A stretch of DNA of 64,000 bases from Trema orientale. Its lineage: Eukaryota > Streptophyta > Magnoliopsida > Rosales > Cannabaceae. Below are positions 13,140 to 23,478 of this stretch, in pieces. The notes below the pieces were generated by a model that ran no database searches, was not told the DNA's origin, and saw only the letters and a program-made list of their open reading frames with translations. Both the position numbers and the translations under genes were made by a program. The stretch covers positions 496,344-560,343 of the forward strand of contig JXTC01000071.1 of assembly GCA_002914845.1 (NCBI GenBank), in the 5' to 3' direction. How positions within the stretch are numbered: the first letter of the stretch is position 1; each line of letters opens with the position of its first letter.

Positions 13140-16100
13140 GAGGATCGAGAAGTTTCTGCTGGATTTTGGTCAGTTTGCCTCCCATGCTCTATGAAGAAAC
13201 ATTAATTTTGGCCATTTCTCTTGTATGATGAAATGAGAACCAGTGAACCATTTCAATGTAAATCCTTTAAATTATCGCTTTTGATTTCTCTACATATTTT
13301 GTGTTTTGGGCAGGTCCTATCATTAAAAGTTGAACTAGTTCATCTTTGCATTTAAATATAGCTTCTTAAAGCTTCGTAGCAATTTTGAAATTTTCCCGTT
13401 CTATGGCAATCCCTCCACTAGCTCATAATTATCATCTTTTACATTTTTTTTTTTTGATACAATTGTTACATATTTTATTTCTCTCTGATGTTACATTATT
13501 AGTTGAGACGTCAAAGATTGTTGACCACGCTGCTAAGGATGGTTTGAACACATGTTTCTTTCTCCCTTTGTGCATTTAGAGAAAGGTCAAGTATTCAGCG
13601 ACTAATCACTTGCATCAAGTTTTAATTCTAGTCTGTCTGCCACTAAAACCCTTTTAGCTTAGACCCAAAGGTCAAGTGGATGATTAAAGAAAAGTGAAAC
13701 GTGATTTATCCGTAAAGAGGGAAAAAAAAAAAAAGAAATCTTGGACATAGGGTAGGATACCCTCTAACAAAGCTTAGGATTGTCCCCCCCCTCTCTCTCT
13801 CTCTGAATACTTTTTTAAGCATAACTAATAATTGGGCGCTTGTTTACATGGCAAGCTATAGGTGACTAACTGCTTAAACATTATTTATTTCGTTCGATCT
13901 CAAGTATGTGATTCTTGTTCTTCGCTAGAGTACTTACATCTACTGCCACTTTCACCATTTTCTTTCTCGTTAACTTAGGTATCAGATAAAAATAAATAAA
14001 TACTAAAACCTTAAAGCAAGCCAGTGAGTTATGACAGCTTATGTAAATAAAAGAATATCCAACGTATATCTTATCGACAATTTTCAAGAAAAGGGTAACT
14101 AAACAGTTATGTTACTCGTACTAGTTAAAATTGTGGTCACACACACTCGAAGAAGTTTGTCCGTAACCGTTTGACCCTCACATGAGTCAAAAAGGTTGTT
14201 AACTTATTTATCGCAACGTCCATTTTCTGTATTGCATTTTGTATGTAACATATTTATAGTTGTTTTATATAAAATTTTGTTTCGAAAAACATATGATTAT
14301 TTTTGTTGATAACTTGCCTTGTTATCGAGGAGCCATGGTTTTTGGGATAGTGAGCTTCATACCTATCATTGATGTGAACTCTTTTAACTCAACCCTTCAC
14401 CCTCGAGATAAAATTTGTGTTGGTTCATTTATGATAAATCTGATTAATTCCATTTTTAAGTCCTCTTTAATATTTTCCTTAATGGGGCCCGCTAAAATAT
14501 GCGATACAGCTTTGCATTTCACAGGGTCTGACCTCTGAGACCACATAACATATAAAAAGATTGCGTCTGTTAAAATTTATAAAATTTGGTCACTTGTATT
14601 AGGGAAGAAAAATAAATGCTCTAATCGATTAAATTTAATTTGACAAATGTCCATTATGTGTCTTATTACCACCTAATTCCGAATCTTATATTTGTACGAT
14701 GATCAATGAGATTATCACGGAATCCTGATGGAGTTAGACATTTTACCAAATACTGACTTTATTTTCTTTTTCTTATGGACCCCGGGAAATTAAAAAAGAT
14801 TAGATATACAAATAAAAACTGTGACGAACTACTTTTCTGCCATCTTATTGGCTTTGTGGCCTGCATAACAGATAACACGTTATAGGCCTTTTTTCCCTAT
14901 CTTTTTTATTAAATTATTATCAATCTGCCATAACTTTAATTGAAAAGACATTTTTAGCCATAGTTAAGGATTTAGATTTTTTTTTGATTGGGTTAAGGAT
15001 TTAGATATTCAAAGAATTTACTCTAAAATTCCATAATAAGCTGGTACGTTTCCATTAGGCCCTAATACTTGTATTCGGGTCTAGCAAATTTGGAAATTAC
15101 AACAGCTAATTACAATGTTATTTATTGAAACTTATCACATACATATATATCTCGTTATAAATTAATTTCACTGTATTACCTTTTTTAGTAATGACATAAT
15201 CTTCCATTTAGATTTTAAATTCTTAAGTCTTAATCTTGTTAAATTGGAATAACATTTTGAAAATTAATATGGTGATCTTTTGATATAAAGTTGCCACAAA
15301 CTCCCTCGCCATTACATTTTTACCGAAAAATTTGGATTCACTTTCACACAACAATAGGGAAAGCAACTAGGGAAGAGGTCACGTGCCAGAAGGGTGGATT
15401 TATATTGTGTAGTGTATATGGCTATTGCCTATTCCAATAGGCAAAACGTCTCAAAGGTTTGTTTCCCAACTGTAAATAATAGTAGTGATTATTTAAAAAG
15501 TATTATCCCTTTCCAAATCTAAAGAGATTATTGTGACATAATCGATAATATAATTAAATGTAAGGAAAATAAATCAATCTACTAGGGATAAATATGTAAT
15601 TAACATGAATTAAAATTATTATAATTTTATTTTGAACATACAAAATCAATATTATAATTATTATAAAAAAAAAGGTAGGATTCAAACTCAAAATTTCCAC
15701 ATTGGGAGGATGTATAATGCGTGACCAGCCATCACTTCTCAATCAAACACAATCAAGAACTTAAATTATTTGTCCGGTATCTTAACTTACAAAAACTTAA
15801 AAGAGTGTATTACCTTCTTTTTAGAGAGTGTCAACTCTTATATTGACTTGTATTATAATTAAATTGTTATTTATAAGAAGGTTAGCTTAAAAGGCCACGT
15901 GTTCATCTAAATAATCAGATGTGTATATTAGCGGAGGAAATCCAATGTATTAGTCTTTCAGTTTCAGCAAAAGTGAACTAATTTTCATATTTGGTTCGCC
16001 GCCAGTGTGGCCAATTCCCTTGCGTGGGCGAAGGCCAAAGCCAATTAACAAATTGCACGCACCTCTCTCAAAATAATTACAAACTGAAACCGCTGCTTCT

Positions 16101-16168
16101 TTGTCCTTTTCACGGCTGCAACTGTAATTTCAGCTCACTATCTAATTATTATTATTATTATTTTTTTT

Positions 16169-16340
16169 GGGCGCGTCTACAGTAGGAGCGCCCCTACGTA
16201 GGGCCCTGTTTATTCACCGTTGGATGGGAATCTGTATATAAATAGATTCTCTACAGATTCCCGTTATTCCCCATAGATTCCCATCCAACAATAATTAAGG
16301 CATGACCCTACGTAGGGACGCCCCTACCGTAGCCATCCCC
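16169..16340 (-). mobile_element. Mutator-type palindromic MITE, copy 1 (172 bp)
   Basis: Its terminal inverted repeats are gggcgcgtctacagtagg at the left and, from the other strand at the right, ggggatggctacggtagg. Both continue into a shared ctacgtaggg. A second, inner inverted repeat (ttggatgggaatctgt and its complement) makes nearly the whole element a foldback. The flanks read atttttttt on both sides (9 bp, but low complexity). Exactly the same length occurs at 21260-21431 and 61125-61296, both in the opposite orientation. It does not encode a protein. Confidence 0.8.
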
Positions 16341-16887
16341 ATTTTTTTTTTATGTCAAGAGTAATCTTCTTCGCATTTTTTTATATATAAAATAGTTAAT
16401 TTTCTGTTTAAAACGAAGAAGAAGAGTACTCACACACACAAAAAAAATAAGATAGGATAAAATGAAAAGAAGAAGAATAACTAATTTTCGTGACTACAAA
16501 TTTAATGTTTTTTTTTTTTGTTTTTTGTTTTGGGTTTGGGATTAAAATATATAATTATATATATCTGGTCCTCAAACGTCCAAAGAAAAGAATTTTATGG
16601 ATGTTGATTGAATAAATATATGGCTGAGAGCACTTAAATAAAAATATAGCGATTGGTAATTAGGTAAAGGACACCAAAGGGTAATGGTGGCATTGCCATC
16701 GGGGCATAAACCTTGACACACACAGAGTCACAAGCAGAATGTGACCCGTCCTAACCTCCAATGGTCCCAACCCCCTTTCTCATGACTCATGGGCTATGTG
16801 CTTCCAAAACCCATTTTCTAAGCTTTGGATTATCATTTTTAATTTATGATTATGTTCCTTGATTAAATCTTGGAGCAAATCTTTTAA

Positions 16888-16890
<3 letters not shown>

Positions 16891-16927
<37 letters not shown>
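16891..16927. repeat. GA dinucleotide microsatellite
   Basis: About 18 uninterrupted GA units. A similar GA array occurs at 21143-21177, and both are likely length-polymorphic. Confidence 0.95.
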
Positions 16928-16929
<2 letters not shown>

Positions 16930-17979
16930 TTTGGATGGTGATGTATTGCTTGTAGGTATGTACCCTTATCAAAATTATGTCTAAATTCCCCAAATAAAGA
17001 AAAAGAAAAAGAAAAAAAGGTGGCTTTAATAATGGAGGGACCATCCATAAGCACAAGCATTAGCGATTAAGCAAAGATTAGGACAAATGATTCAAAGGGA
17101 TAAGAGAGGTTGAGAAGGAAAGGAGAAAGAGAGGTGGAGAAAATTTTTACTTAGTGGTGGTAGGGTAGGATGCCCTTATCAACTAATTTAGCCACTTTCT
17201 CATAATTCTAAATAGAAAATTAATTTTTCAACCGTTTCAAAGTTCCATGATTTTTTTTTTCCCTTTTAAAACTTGGATATCAAAGATTTTGAGTTTTGAC
17301 CAAAGACATATCCAATATCCGGTGAATTCTGTACAAACTAAAAGGTAAAAAAGAAGACTTTATAATAAATAAAAGGAAAAAAAGAGGTATACTTATAGAA
17401 AAAGATGGCCCCAAAAACCGCGTTTAATACCAAATTGTACATAAAGAAAATGACCCGTCCACAATCACAAAAGAGGTCTAAAATGGACAAAGTTGTAGTA
17501 GGAGGGTGGCATTGGAGATTCCCATGTCCAAAACAAGGACTTAAAACCTTTGTATAGTAAAATAATTAGATAATAATATTAATTAATCATTAAATTTAAG
17601 CAAAAAAAATCCCATCGATTGAGATATAAAGGATATGACCCCTCTTAATTAATTATTTATATCTAAGAAAAAAAAACTTTAATTAGGGGTTAAGGGTCAA
17701 TGGCTGTATATCTAATAAAGCCTAAGGCCAATGTAAAAAAAAAGAGAACCCTCCCTCCCTCCCCACCACCACTCTCTCACATTAAACCACCAAAAAAAAA
17801 AAAAAAAAACCACAAAACGTCTCTCTTTATTATTATTATTTTTTTTCTTCCTTAATCTCATATTTTCTCACCCTCCTTAGGGAGACGATGAGCTGACCGT
17901 TCATCCTCCAAACGGTGTAACGGAGTCTCACACCGATAAACGCCGTTTCTTCAACACACAAACACAATCACCACTAAGT

Positions 17980-17985
17980 CACGTG
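17980..17985. promoter_or_regulatory. G-box CACGTG just upstream of the trihelix gene start
   Basis: An exact palindromic CACGTG lies 42 bp before the ATG at 18028, probably in the 5' leader or core promoter. G-boxes bind bZIP and bHLH factors. A single hexamer is weak evidence, and no TATA box could be paired with it. Confidence 0.35.
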
Positions 17986-18027
17986 CCTTTCTCATATCAC
18001 CCATTATTTTTTAAGCCCTCTCTTTTT

Positions 18028-19368
18028 ATGGCTTTGGAGCAACTCAGCCTTCCTACTACGAACCCCGTTGACGGCGAACCTGACGGTGTCACTAACGGCG
18101 TCGATGCTCGCCCCCCGTCCACTGACGGCGGAGATGACGGCAGCAGGGCGCCCAGGCTCCCTCGCTGGACCAGGCAGGAGATTCTCGTCCTCATACAGGG
18201 GAAGTGGGTCGCCGAGAGCAAGAATCGGAGGATCCGAACCGCCGGCGCGGCATTCGGGTCGGGTCAGGTGGAGCCGAAGTGGGCCTCGGTCTCTTCGTAT
18301 TGCAGGATGCACGGGGTGAACCGGGGCCCCGTCCAGTGCCGGAAGAGGTGGAGCAATTTGGCCGGGGATTACAAGAAGATAAAGGAGTGGGAGTTGCAGA
18401 GGAAAGACGGGTCGGACTCGTTCTGGGCCATGAGGAACGACCTGAGGCGCGAGAGGAAGTTGCCCGGCTTTTTCGACAAGGAGGTTTACGATATTTTGGA
18501 TGCCGGGTCGGGCGCCACCCAGCAGACCGCCCTCGTCGTGGCTCCGCCGGCGCCTGAGGAGGAGAAAGAGCCCGGGACCGAGGAGCCGGAGGAGACGGTT
18601 GCCATGTTCGATAGCCGGCGGGGGGCCACGGCGGAAGACGGCATGTTCTCGGACTTTGAGCAGGACGAGTCGGGTCGGAGCCCCGAGAAGGAACCGCCGG
18701 CGGCGAAGGAAGGCCCGGGAACTTCGATAGGGATCCCGGCTATGCCAATATCAGGTAATTATAGAGTGAAAAAAGAACCCTTTTATTTATTTTTTCCTTC
18801 TTCCATAAAAATACAATTGTGGCAGTTGTTTTTATATACATGGTGGGAGTGAACTGCATTTTGGTGTGGTTTAGTGGTATATCTTGGTGACTAGTATTTA
18901 TTTCAACATACTGCTATTGAGAATTATGTTTCGGGTCATTGATTTTCCGACTAGTTCATAGTATGGTGAGCGAGTCAAGGTGGGAAATGGGTGCGAGAAT
19001 TGTCAATGGCGGAGTAAGGCTGCGTCCTTGGTTTTTTTTTTTTTTTTAAAGAAAAGATTGTACTATTTTCCACGGTCTATGCCCTATCAATGGCGTCTGC
19101 TTTAAATATATGCGTAGTATGGTCCTAACTCCTAATGGATGTATTTTCCGTGAGAAGGCGGGATGAAAGTATTGATGATGGTTCTGCTGTGCGGGGAGCA
19201 TCAAGCTCAATAGTCTTACTAAGCGCCCCCCAGTAATTAAAGAATAAACAAAATTAAAAATTAAAAAAAAAAATCTTTAATTGACAGACTTGCAAGAATC
19301 TATCTATGTGAAATTAAGAACGACCTATCTGTACCCGTCTTTATTGTTTGTAATCTCTCTCTCGCTCG

Positions 19369-19406
<38 letters not shown>

Positions 19407-20631
19407 AACTCTGGGTTTTTGAGGATGAAGTATAAGTCTATAGACTTCACATAGGTTTGTAGGATCCTGTCTTTTGGTGATTTGATGACTGACAATAGCT
19501 TTTATTGGTTCGCAAGAGAAGAATTTGTCCTGGAACTAATTACGATCCTGTCCTTTGTGACTGGATATTAGTGGACATGTTCTGAAACAAATAGCAATAC
19601 CGCCAACCAGTAAGGAACTTCCCCATTCCATAAAACCATCGAGTATTGACCACTTTGAGATTCTATGCTCTTTTTTTTTTGTTTTTGCCTTCCCATCAGT
19701 CCTTTTTGTGGGCAATCGGCATACCCAGCTTGTCTTCACTAAACCTTTTTCGGAAAAATTGGGATTTTGAATGACGTAAAGAACTCTCCATGGAAGTCCA
19801 TCTCGGATAATGCTTATTCGTGCGTACTTTGCCATTTTTTCAACTTTGCTCATCAATTACGTGCTGGGATTTGACTGAACCTTCTAGAACTCATGCATAA
19901 TAGCCTTGCATGAAGTGCATATACAAGCACAATTTATACCACGAGTACAGTTATGGACCTAGTGAGGTCTCAGCTTCTTGTCATGGCGCTGTTGATATTG
20001 CTAATATCAATAATGGTGGTAAAGCTAACGTGTGATTAGATATTCAGTGGTTTCCTGATTCCATAATTCTTTATTATCCTTTCTGCGTACTCATTTTACT
20101 CGAACTCAATCGTCTTTCTAGAGTTGTTTTGCCAACAAAGTTTAAATTTTTTATCAGGTGCTCGTAACTTTAGATGCCGACTCTCTTGGTCGGTAAAAAC
20201 TGCCCCCTTGTGATTGTAATTTGTAGTCAATGTTGGTAATCTGGAGAATTTTATGGTTTTCGATATTAAATTTTGGATCTTCAGTTTCTGGTATTCTGAA
20301 AATGTGATATCTCTCCTTTCTTGGATATTATTTTGGATCAGCAGGTGCAGCGAATGAGAAACAGCCAGCCTCAAATCCTGAGATTGGATCTACGTCTCAC
20401 GAGGGAAGGAAGCGAAAAAGGTTTGTGTTCGATGGAGACGACGAAACCAGTTTACAGAATCAGTTGATTGATGTACTGGAGAGGAATGGTAAGGTGCTGG
20501 CTTCCCACCTCGATGCTCAGAACACTCATTTCCAACTTGACCGGGAGCAGAGGAAAAGCCATACCGATAGCTTAGTAGCTGTACTTAACAAGCTCGCAGA
20601 TGCGTTGGTGAGAATCTCTGAGAAGTTGTAG
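18028..20631 (+). CDS. ASR3: Trihelix transcription factor, ASR3-like
   Basis: Two coding exons, 18028-18754 and 20345-20631, give about 337 residues. The trihelix (Myb/SANT-like) DNA-binding domain spans about residues 45-150, opening with LPRWTRQEILVLIQGK and containing the conserved EPKWASVSSYC, GPVQCRKRWSNLAGDYKKIK and PGFFDKEVYD blocks. Exon 2 encodes a basic nuclear-localisation-like RKRKR and a C-terminal coiled coil (about 280-335). Family knowledge: Arabidopsis ASR3 is a nuclear repressor of flg22-induced immune genes and a MAPK substrate. I chose the ATG at 18028 (MALEQLSLP), because the upstream in-frame opening at 17983 is a GTG. Exon 1 is strikingly GC-rich in an AT-rich window. 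I do not see an LxLxL repression motif in the middle region. The linker between the domains is acidic and proline-rich and poorly conserved. It could instead be another member of the same trihelix subfamily. Confidence 0.87.
19372..19404. repeat. TG dinucleotide microsatellite in the trihelix gene intron
   Basis: About 16 uninterrupted TG units inside the single 1.59-kb intron (18755-20344) of the ASR3-like gene. Confidence 0.95.
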
Positions 20632-21139
20632 TAGAAAGGCAGTTATCAGTATAGTGTACATAACAGAAGTTCTCCACTTCTCTCAGAGGCGAGTCGAGAC
20701 CAGTGGGGGCCGAGTATTTAATGGATTATCACAAGACCACATTCAGAGGGATTCACACCTCTTCTTCTTCTTCTTCTTCTTCTAATATATATTTTTTATT
20801 TATAATATCTTTTTTGGTGTACATGTCACCTTTTGTGGCATATTATCACCGTGATAGTGTCCATACAAACAATGATTTTTGGAAATTATAAAGGTTTTAC
20901 GGGTCACTTACCACATTTCTTCTGCTTCCGTTAATATGTTACCTCTCCATAGGGAAGTTTTCTTTTGATGCCCATGCGATTGTACAGGCTATTGATATAT
21001 TTGATAAGATGACTGAATGTTTTTCACAGTCCATTGAGGTATTCATTGCTTTGATGGAAGATTTAATCGTTAATTTTTTTGGCATCCGAAATGTTTGTTT
21101 CTGATCTTGTTCCTGTTACTTCCCTCTCCCCCAACTCAT

Positions 21140-21142
<3 letters not shown>

Positions 21143-21177
<35 letters not shown>
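21143..21177. repeat. GA dinucleotide microsatellite
   Basis: About 17 uninterrupted GA units lie roughly 80 bp before the second 172-bp MITE, downstream of the ASR3-like gene. Confidence 0.95.
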
Positions 21178-21182
<5 letters not shown>

Positions 21183-21259
21183 TATAGCAATGGGCGTGGG
21201 GTCTCTTCTGTTCGATTAGGTTCATAATCTCCCTAAGATCTGCAGTGTCAAAATTATAA

Positions 21260-21431
21260 GGGGATGGCTACGGTAGGGGCGTCCTTACGTAGGGTCATGT
21301 CTTAATTATCGTTGGATGAGAATCTGTGGGGAATAACGGAAATCTGTGGAGAATCTATTTATATAGAGATTCCCATCCAATGGTGAATAGACAGGGCCCT
21401 ACGTAGGGGCGCTCCTACTGTAGACGCGCCC
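21260..21431 (+). mobile_element. Mutator-type palindromic MITE, copy 2 (172 bp)
   Basis: It begins ggggatggctacggtagg and ends with the complement of gggcgcgtctacagtagg. It is the same 172-bp foldback as copies 1 and 3. The flanks carry a 9-bp direct repeat with one mismatch, aaattataa (21251-21259) and aagttataa (21432-21440), the target-duplication length of the Mutator superfamily. It lies in the spacer between the convergent ASR3-like and TSSC4-like genes. Confidence 0.85.
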
Positions 21432-21947
21432 AAGTTATAATGTCTTAAAGATTTTCTGGGCCACCTATGCCTAAACCTAGTAGCTAAACGATCTAAATGA
21501 CAAATTCAAAATTATGCGTCTATCATAACTTCTAAAGGTTCCTTGTTTTCTACAAAATTAATAAGGAACGAATTTACCAATACAACATCCTCTTAATCTT
21601 TACTCTTTTCTTCAAAGCCATCCGAACTATAACGAACGAGTAATTATCGCAACAAAACTCAATAAGTGAAAATTATAAGTTCCTTGCTCACTGCAACCAA
21701 TATAATGTGATGGATGGCATATATAATAGGCTTCATGTATATGTATTCAACAAACTGGATCCAGTGACGGAGGCATTCTTACACAACATCGTTTAATGAC
21801 CGAAAATTTCAGAAAACTCTGGCCATAAAGACATGAGACACGAACGCTTGACCATGTAAAAAACAAAAAACATAGTTCAAAAGACGTTTGGAAAAAAGAG
21901 CTGCCGAGGAAACAAATCTAACATGATTCACTCTGTTGTCTTTCTCA

Positions 21948-23478
21948 TCAAGTATCAGAGTCATCCGACCTTAACATTGTTCGATACCTCCGACCTGTAT
22001 TTGGGAGTCCGGCGCCTCCATCTGCGGCCTCTGTTTCTAGCTCATCTTCCTCCACTCCACTAACTTCACCTTGGACTTCCCCTGCTGCAACGCCAACCGG
22101 GAAACCCCCTTGGTGCAAGGGCGGCTGTCTATCACCTTCCTCATATTTTTTCATCTCATTACTACCGTCATTTGCTGCTTTACCATCGCCAGCCTTCTTC
22201 TTCGGAATAAAGGTCACAGACTTTGGAAGATCAGCAAAAGCATTCTCCACATCTGACCCTGATTCCCTATCCAAGCCCTTGACCTGATTGTGAAATTCTC
22301 CACAAGCTCGAGGAGGGTTGGAGATTTCATCGACTTCACTCGTTGAAGAAAAACTATAACATGTGTACTTAGAAGGGTTTACTAAATAATCAGGTACCCC
22401 AGAAGACTTGTCGCTCATAAGTGATCCACAATCCAAAACCGTCGCATCCTTCGGAAACGATTCTTCGCAATCATTTTCCCGACCAACATCGAACCTAACC
22501 CGTTTCTGCGACTTAAAAGCTTCGTCATTGTCCTTTCTTTTCAAGATTGGCTTTGGCCGAGCTCCATCTCGGGTGCCTTTGGCATCTGGCTCCTTGACAT
22601 GCGCAGTAGCAGGCAGAGTAGAAGCAAGGTTTTGAGCTTCGTCTTCATCTTCTTTCAGCCTAAACCTTGCAGCTAAGTGATTGGCACGCGGGTCCTTGTT
22701 GTTAGGGAGGACAAGGACATTGTGAGAATTCAAATAAGACCCAGTTTGAGTAACATCGCTCATATACAAGCGATCCCCAACATTTTCACTTCCCGAAGCT
22801 ACTTTGTCGAATTCGTCTTCTTCCTCCTGAAAGCCATTTTCAACAATGAATTGAATTGAATTGAATTGAACACGCATGAGAATTGGGATGCCACTACTCT
22901 TAAACCATTTTAAATTGTTTCTTTATTCTAATTGGAAAACTTAAAATCATGAACAAATCCAATGCAACTTATGCAAATTGCATCCTTCTATATCACTCAA
23001 TTTTCAGTATAAAAAAGAAGGCATATATATATATATATACACACTTATATACATAAACACATCCTAAAAAGTAAGTAAATAGTGAATTAAATTGTTAATT
23101 TTAAATGTAAATTTTAAAATAAATAAATAAAGAAGAAGGAGAAGGGGGAGGAAGATTGACCTCGTAATCGAGAGTGCGGTCCAAGCCAATGGAGGATCTG
23201 ATACTCCATTCATCTTGACCATCCAATTTATTATCATCAGGTCCGTCGATTCTCTCCGGATCGTCATGATCGAAGTTTCTTCGCCGACCCTTCTTCAAGA
23301 ACTCATCGAAAGAGGACGAACAAGGCATATCGTCTCTCCCGGAGGTATCTGGGCACCGCCTCCATTCTCTGCGCTCGACCTCATCGTCGGTGATGGACCA
23401 GAGAGACGAGGAAGAAGACCCAGACGAAGCGAGCGATCCGAAGACCTTATCAACTCGGGCTCTGAAGCTCTCATCCAT
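21948..23478 (-). CDS. TSSC4-like U5 snRNP assembly protein
   Basis: Two coding exons on the minus strand, 23478-23161 and 22826-21948, join in phase 0 (TLDYE then EEEDEFDK) to about 398 residues. The protein is mostly charged and low-complexity, as expected for a largely disordered chaperone. The N terminus has FRARVDKVFGSL, and about residue 240 has VPDYLVNPSKYTCYSF, the block I recognise from animal TSSC4 (VPDYxxxPxxxTxYSL). A further SVTFIPKKK segment is also present. Family knowledge: human TSSC4 binds PRPF8/SNRNP200 and the U5 snRNP during tri-snRNP assembly in the nucleus. The plant function is inferred. The gene is convergent with the ASR3-like gene. The donor GTCAAT is weak but keeps the frame. 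The function could remain 'unknown plant protein' if the motif match is coincidental. Confidence 0.72.

Larger units (their letters stand above)
13140..17860. other. Spacer between the SUVH4-type and trihelix genes
   Basis: The first few hundred bases are the 3' UTR of the SUVH4-type gene. After that I see no gene. Contents are AT-rich DNA, a possible SINE-like fragment near 15660-15750 (minus strand, B-box-like gagtttgaatcct), one 172-bp MITE (16169-16340), a GA microsatellite (16891-16927) and pyrimidine-rich DNA near 17750-17880 that is probably promoter or leader of the trihelix gene. Open frames here are short and unconvincing. Confidence 0.65.
20632..21947. other. Convergent spacer between the trihelix and TSSC4-like genes
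   Basis: The two flanking genes are convergent, so this 1.3 kb should hold both 3' UTRs. It contains a TTC repeat near 20760-20780, a GA microsatellite (21143-21177) and the second 172-bp MITE (21260-21431). No further coding region is visible. Confidence 0.65.

Noticed and set aside
15660-15750. Possible further SINE copy on the minus strand
   Set aside because: There is a B-box-like gagtttgaatcct followed by a T tail, but its 3' end does not match the SINE family described here and flanking duplications are absent.
17997-18730. Several overlapping ORFs in other frames of the trihelix exon 1
   Set aside because: High GC content removes stop codons in all frames. Only the frame with the trihelix domain is conserved.
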